Both the position numbers and the translations under genes were made by a program. This document shows positions 4,350 through 6,563 of a DNA stretch of 6,563 nt, piece after piece. The notes under the pieces are model-generated. The model searched no databases and was not told where the DNA came from. It worked only from the letters and a program-made list of their open reading frames with translations. Position 1 is the stretch's first letter, and each line of letters opens with the position of its first letter. The stretch comes from an uncultured Lachnospiraceae bacterium (GTDB lineage Bacteria; Bacillota; Clostridia; Lachnospirales; Lachnospiraceae), in assembly GCA_948665105.1 (NCBI GenBank), contig CAPNGW010000133.1, forward strand, positions 1 to 6,563. The letters run 5' to 3'.

Positions 4350-6563
4350 ATGCTCACCATACAAGGAACCTTACAACTGAATAGCTTAACGCCCCTTAAG
4401 ACTGGTTCCGATGTATTAAGCAGGAAAATTCTGGGAAATTACCAGCTTATGGGGCCTTCTGTGTCGGCCCAGGACTTACTCCATATGACCATGCTTCCCA
4501 CAGAGGTTTATCTTCAGGAGGGGGGCGGGAGTAATGTTTCGGTAAGCCAGAATGTCACCCTGGCAAATGAGCAGCGCCTGGAGCTTTTTAACAGCTTTTT
4601 CAACCGGATTATGCTTTTAAATACCCAGGATTTCACCTATCAGGATGAAGTCTTTGTGAGCTGGTTCTTAAGGAAAACAGGCATCACCGATACGGCGGAA
4701 TTTATAAATCAGGTGCGAAAATTAACGGAGCAGAATGTCCATGTAACCTCTCTTATGGAGCAGTATTTTACAGAGGGAAATGAGCTTCATACTCTGGCAG
4801 TCAAGCTTTATGAGCTTCGGGGAGAGTCTGTGCCCAGAGAAAAGACGCAGGAGACGCTGGGCTTAGAGACCCGGTACTTTTTGCAACAGGAAATATTTAA
4901 GAGGCTTCAAACTTCTTTTTTGAATAATTTTATCTACGATACCAGAAAATATGTGTTCCAGACCAGAGAACAGGCGCCCGGACAGGAAGTGAATCTGTAT
5001 GAGCAGATTCAGATGGCAGATACCATAGAGCTTGCAGAGCTAAAGCAGATGGTGCTGCTGGAGGAGCAGCCGCCGGTGCACCAGCAATTTCGTTTTTATG
5101 AGCAGATACCCCTTCAACCGGAGCAGATGAATGAAAAGACGGTGATGAAGTATCTGGGGGCATCGATTCTTACCAATTTTATCAGTCAGATGTCCTATTC
5201 CCTGCTGGAAAAACAGGAAAATAAGCCTGCCCATTGGGTAGATTATCATAAAGCCTTCTACGGCAGCAGTGAAAATACTCTGAAACGGTTTTTGGAGCTG
5301 CACAAGGAGGAGTACAGGAATTATCGAAACGACAGCTATATGGAGGCTGTCAACCGGCTTTACGAAAGTGAAGAACAGATTCTTCAACTATTCAGTCAAT
5401 ATCAAATGGAGCAGGGGGAGGAGGCTTATCCGGCCTACCAGATGATACATGCACTTTTGGAGCTGCAGAATCAGGAAAAGCAGGCAGAGGAATTGCTGTA
5501 TCAAAATACCCTGCCAAAGGCAGGGGAAATACAGGCTGTCCAGACAAAGGAGCAGCCACACCGGGAAATCCTTACGGTTCTTATGGAAGCTGAGGAGCGT
5601 TTAAGGCAGCAGAGCCAGCAGCTGCCCTATCTGCTGCTTACTAAGACCGAACAGGTAAGGAAGGAAGCCAAGACCCCCGGAGAGGGCAGAGTCCTTGCTG
5701 CACAGGTTATGGAGGAAACAGCGCTGCCGATGGAGCAGCTTACCTATAGCAACGACTTCCGGCAAACGGTGCAGAATCAATTTTTCACCCAGGAGGAGTA
5801 CAAGCGTTACCTTGACGAAATCAATGAAAAGAATATCTACAATCAGACCTTGCTTAATAACAGCAAAATAGAGAAGCAGGCCCAGCGCACTATTTTGGTA
5901 GACCGGAAAATGGTCATGCGAAAATCCTTAGAAGCCCTTAAACAGCCGGAAAAGGTGCTAAAAGAGATGTTAGCGGAGGGGCAGCCCATTGAGCGGCAGG
6001 CCAATCTGGAAATTCAGCGTTTACTTGCCCTTGCAGAAGAGCCGGTACGGAAACTGTATCAGAAGATTTTGTACCCGGAGGAAGCAGGCAGGTCAGCAGA
6101 AGGCAAAGAGGCAGGCGGCCAGGAAGCGCTGAGCCATCCAGCGGGTGAATTTCAGCTGACTCCCGCAGAGCCGGAGCAGCTTCGAAGAATTTTGCTGGAA
6201 GGGGAGCACAATTTGAAGCTTCAGTCCATTCCCCGGGCTTTGGAGTCAGGAAAAGAGCCAGGCCGTGTACTTACAAAGAGCCGGGAGGATGTGCCTGTTT
6301 CTGGCCGGCAGGGAGAGGAAATTTTATTGCATCCTACAGAGCCTTGGAAGCAAGGCAGCGCGTTAAAGGCCGGAGAGGAAACAACAGCCGGACAGGAGCG
6401 TCTGGTACGGGAAATCCAGACGATTACCAGAGAATCCCGCCGAGCCGTCAGCAATCTGGTGTGGCAGCCCCATAGGAGACAGCAGGAGGCAGCGCTCCTT
6501 AAGTACAGGCCAGCTCTGGAGGCAGCGGCCCCGGATGGAGCAGAAGAGCAGAAGGCAAGTCAA
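4350..6563 (+). CDS. Large Gln/Glu-rich protein of unknown function, 3' truncated
   Basis: The frame from ATG 4350 stays open for 738 codons to the last base, so the gene continues beyond the window. AGAGAGGA (4333-4340) lies nine bases upstream of the ATG, and the previous stop is 21 bases away, so it is in the operon. I do not recognise a family. The N-terminal part (about residues 1-170) looks globular with mixed strands and helices, for example MLTIQGTLQLNSLTPLKTGS and a GGGSNVSVSQNVTLANEQ stretch. Residues about 170-575 are mostly helical and rich in Gln, Glu, Leu and Tyr, with coiled-coil-like runs such as LELQNQEKQAEELLYQ and EAEERLRQQSQQLPYLLL. From about 575 it becomes polar and low in order (EEAGRSAEGKEAGGQEAL), then charged again. 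No membrane segment or signal peptide is visible. By size and place it could be a tape-measure-like, baseplate or scaffold protein, but this is inference only. Confidence 0.85.
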   Translation, partial: MLTIQGTLQLNSLTPLKTGSDVLSRKILGNYQLMGPSVSAQDLLHMTMLPTEVYLQEGGGSNVSVSQNVTLANEQRLELFNSFFNRIMLLNTQDFTYQDEVFVSWFLRKTGITDTAEFINQVRKLTEQNVHVTSLMEQYFTEGNELHTLAVKLYELRGESVPREKTQETLGLETRYFLQQEIFKRLQTSFLNNFIYDTRKYVFQTREQAPGQEVNLYEQIQMADTIELAELKQMVLLEEQPPVHQQFRFYEQIPLQPEQMNEKTVMKYLGASILTNFISQMSYSLLEKQENKPAHWVDYHKAFYGSSENTLKRFLELHKEEYRNYRNDSYMEAVNRLYESEEQILQLFSQYQMEQGEEAYPAYQMIHALLELQNQEKQAEELLYQNTLPKAGEIQAVQTKEQPHREILTVLMEAEERLRQQSQQLPYLLLTKTEQVRKEAKTPGEGRVLAAQVMEETALPMEQLTYSNDFRQTVQNQFFTQEEYKRYLDEINEKNIYNQTLLNNSKIEKQAQRTILVDRKMVMRKSLEALKQPEKVLKEMLAEGQPIERQANLEIQRLLALAEEPVRKLYQKILYPEEAGRSAEGKEAGGQEALSHPAGEFQLTPAEPEQLRRILLEGEHNLKLQSIPRALESGKEPGRVLTKSREDVPVSGRQGEEILLHPTEPWKQGSALKAGEETTAGQERLVREIQTITRESRRAVSNLVWQPHRRQQEAALLKYRPALEAAAPDGAEEQKASQ

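Noticed and set aside
4978..5120. Repeated YEQI motif in the large protein (codons 217 and 250)
   Set aside because: It occurs only twice and the flanking residues differ; in a Gln/Glu-rich protein this is expected by chance.
1..6563. Complete prophage
   Set aside because: No capsid, portal, terminase, integrase or lysis gene is visible, and the paired tube-like genes with DUF4280 and DUF6760-like proteins favour an injection system. The window is short, so a phage origin cannot be fully excluded.

Overview
This window is part of a contractile phage-tail-like gene cluster. It most resembles an extracellular contractile injection system (eCIS) or a related tailocin-like particle, and it probably comes from a member of the Clostridia (Lachnospiraceae-like). 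The taxonomic guess rests on three things: strong AAGGAG-type ribosome binding sites before most genes, a moderate GC content with mixed codon use, and a Firmicutes-style copper-amine-oxidase-N-like (stalk) domain at the left edge. All supported genes lie on the + strand, tightly packed with short or overlapping junctions, so they look like one operon. Both ends of the window cut through genes. No capsid, terminase, integrase, transposase, tRNA, rRNA or CRISPR sequence is visible.

Layout, left to right: (1) the 3' end of a gene for a stalk-domain protein (1-441). (2) A DUF4280/PAAR-like spike-tip protein (441-827), whose GTG start overlaps the previous stop. (3) The contractile sheath (857-2554). 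(4) The inner tube, gp19/TIGR02241-like (2575-3069). (5) A 68-base gap with a weak AT-rich inverted repeat. (6) A small tail-assembly or baseplate-assembly-like protein with a C-terminal CPECGHTH motif (3138-3500). (7) A 59-codon DUF6760-like reading frame (3521-3700). (8) A second tube-like protein with a basic C-terminal tail (3711-4328). (9) A very long, Gln/Glu-rich reading frame of unknown function (4350 to the window end, at least 738 codons, no stop reached).

The parts fit one machine. The sheath contracts around the inner tube, the PAAR-like protein sharpens the tip, the second tube-like protein would sit at a tube end or the baseplate junction, and the small proteins between the two tube genes would act in assembly. 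Genes for LysM, gp25, gpJ/gpI, the spike hub, the ATPase and the cap are not here and may lie outside the window.

The most interesting signal is at the junction of genes 6 and 7. An in-phase A AAT TTT heptamer (3479-3485) is followed nine bases later by a small hairpin. A -1 shift there would enter exactly the frame of the DUF6760-like sequence and add the conserved-looking Tyr-Pro segment that lies upstream of its ATG. This resembles the programmed frameshift of phage tail-assembly chaperones and could make a 187-residue fusion alongside the 120-residue product. The second point of interest is the large, unrecognised 3' gene.
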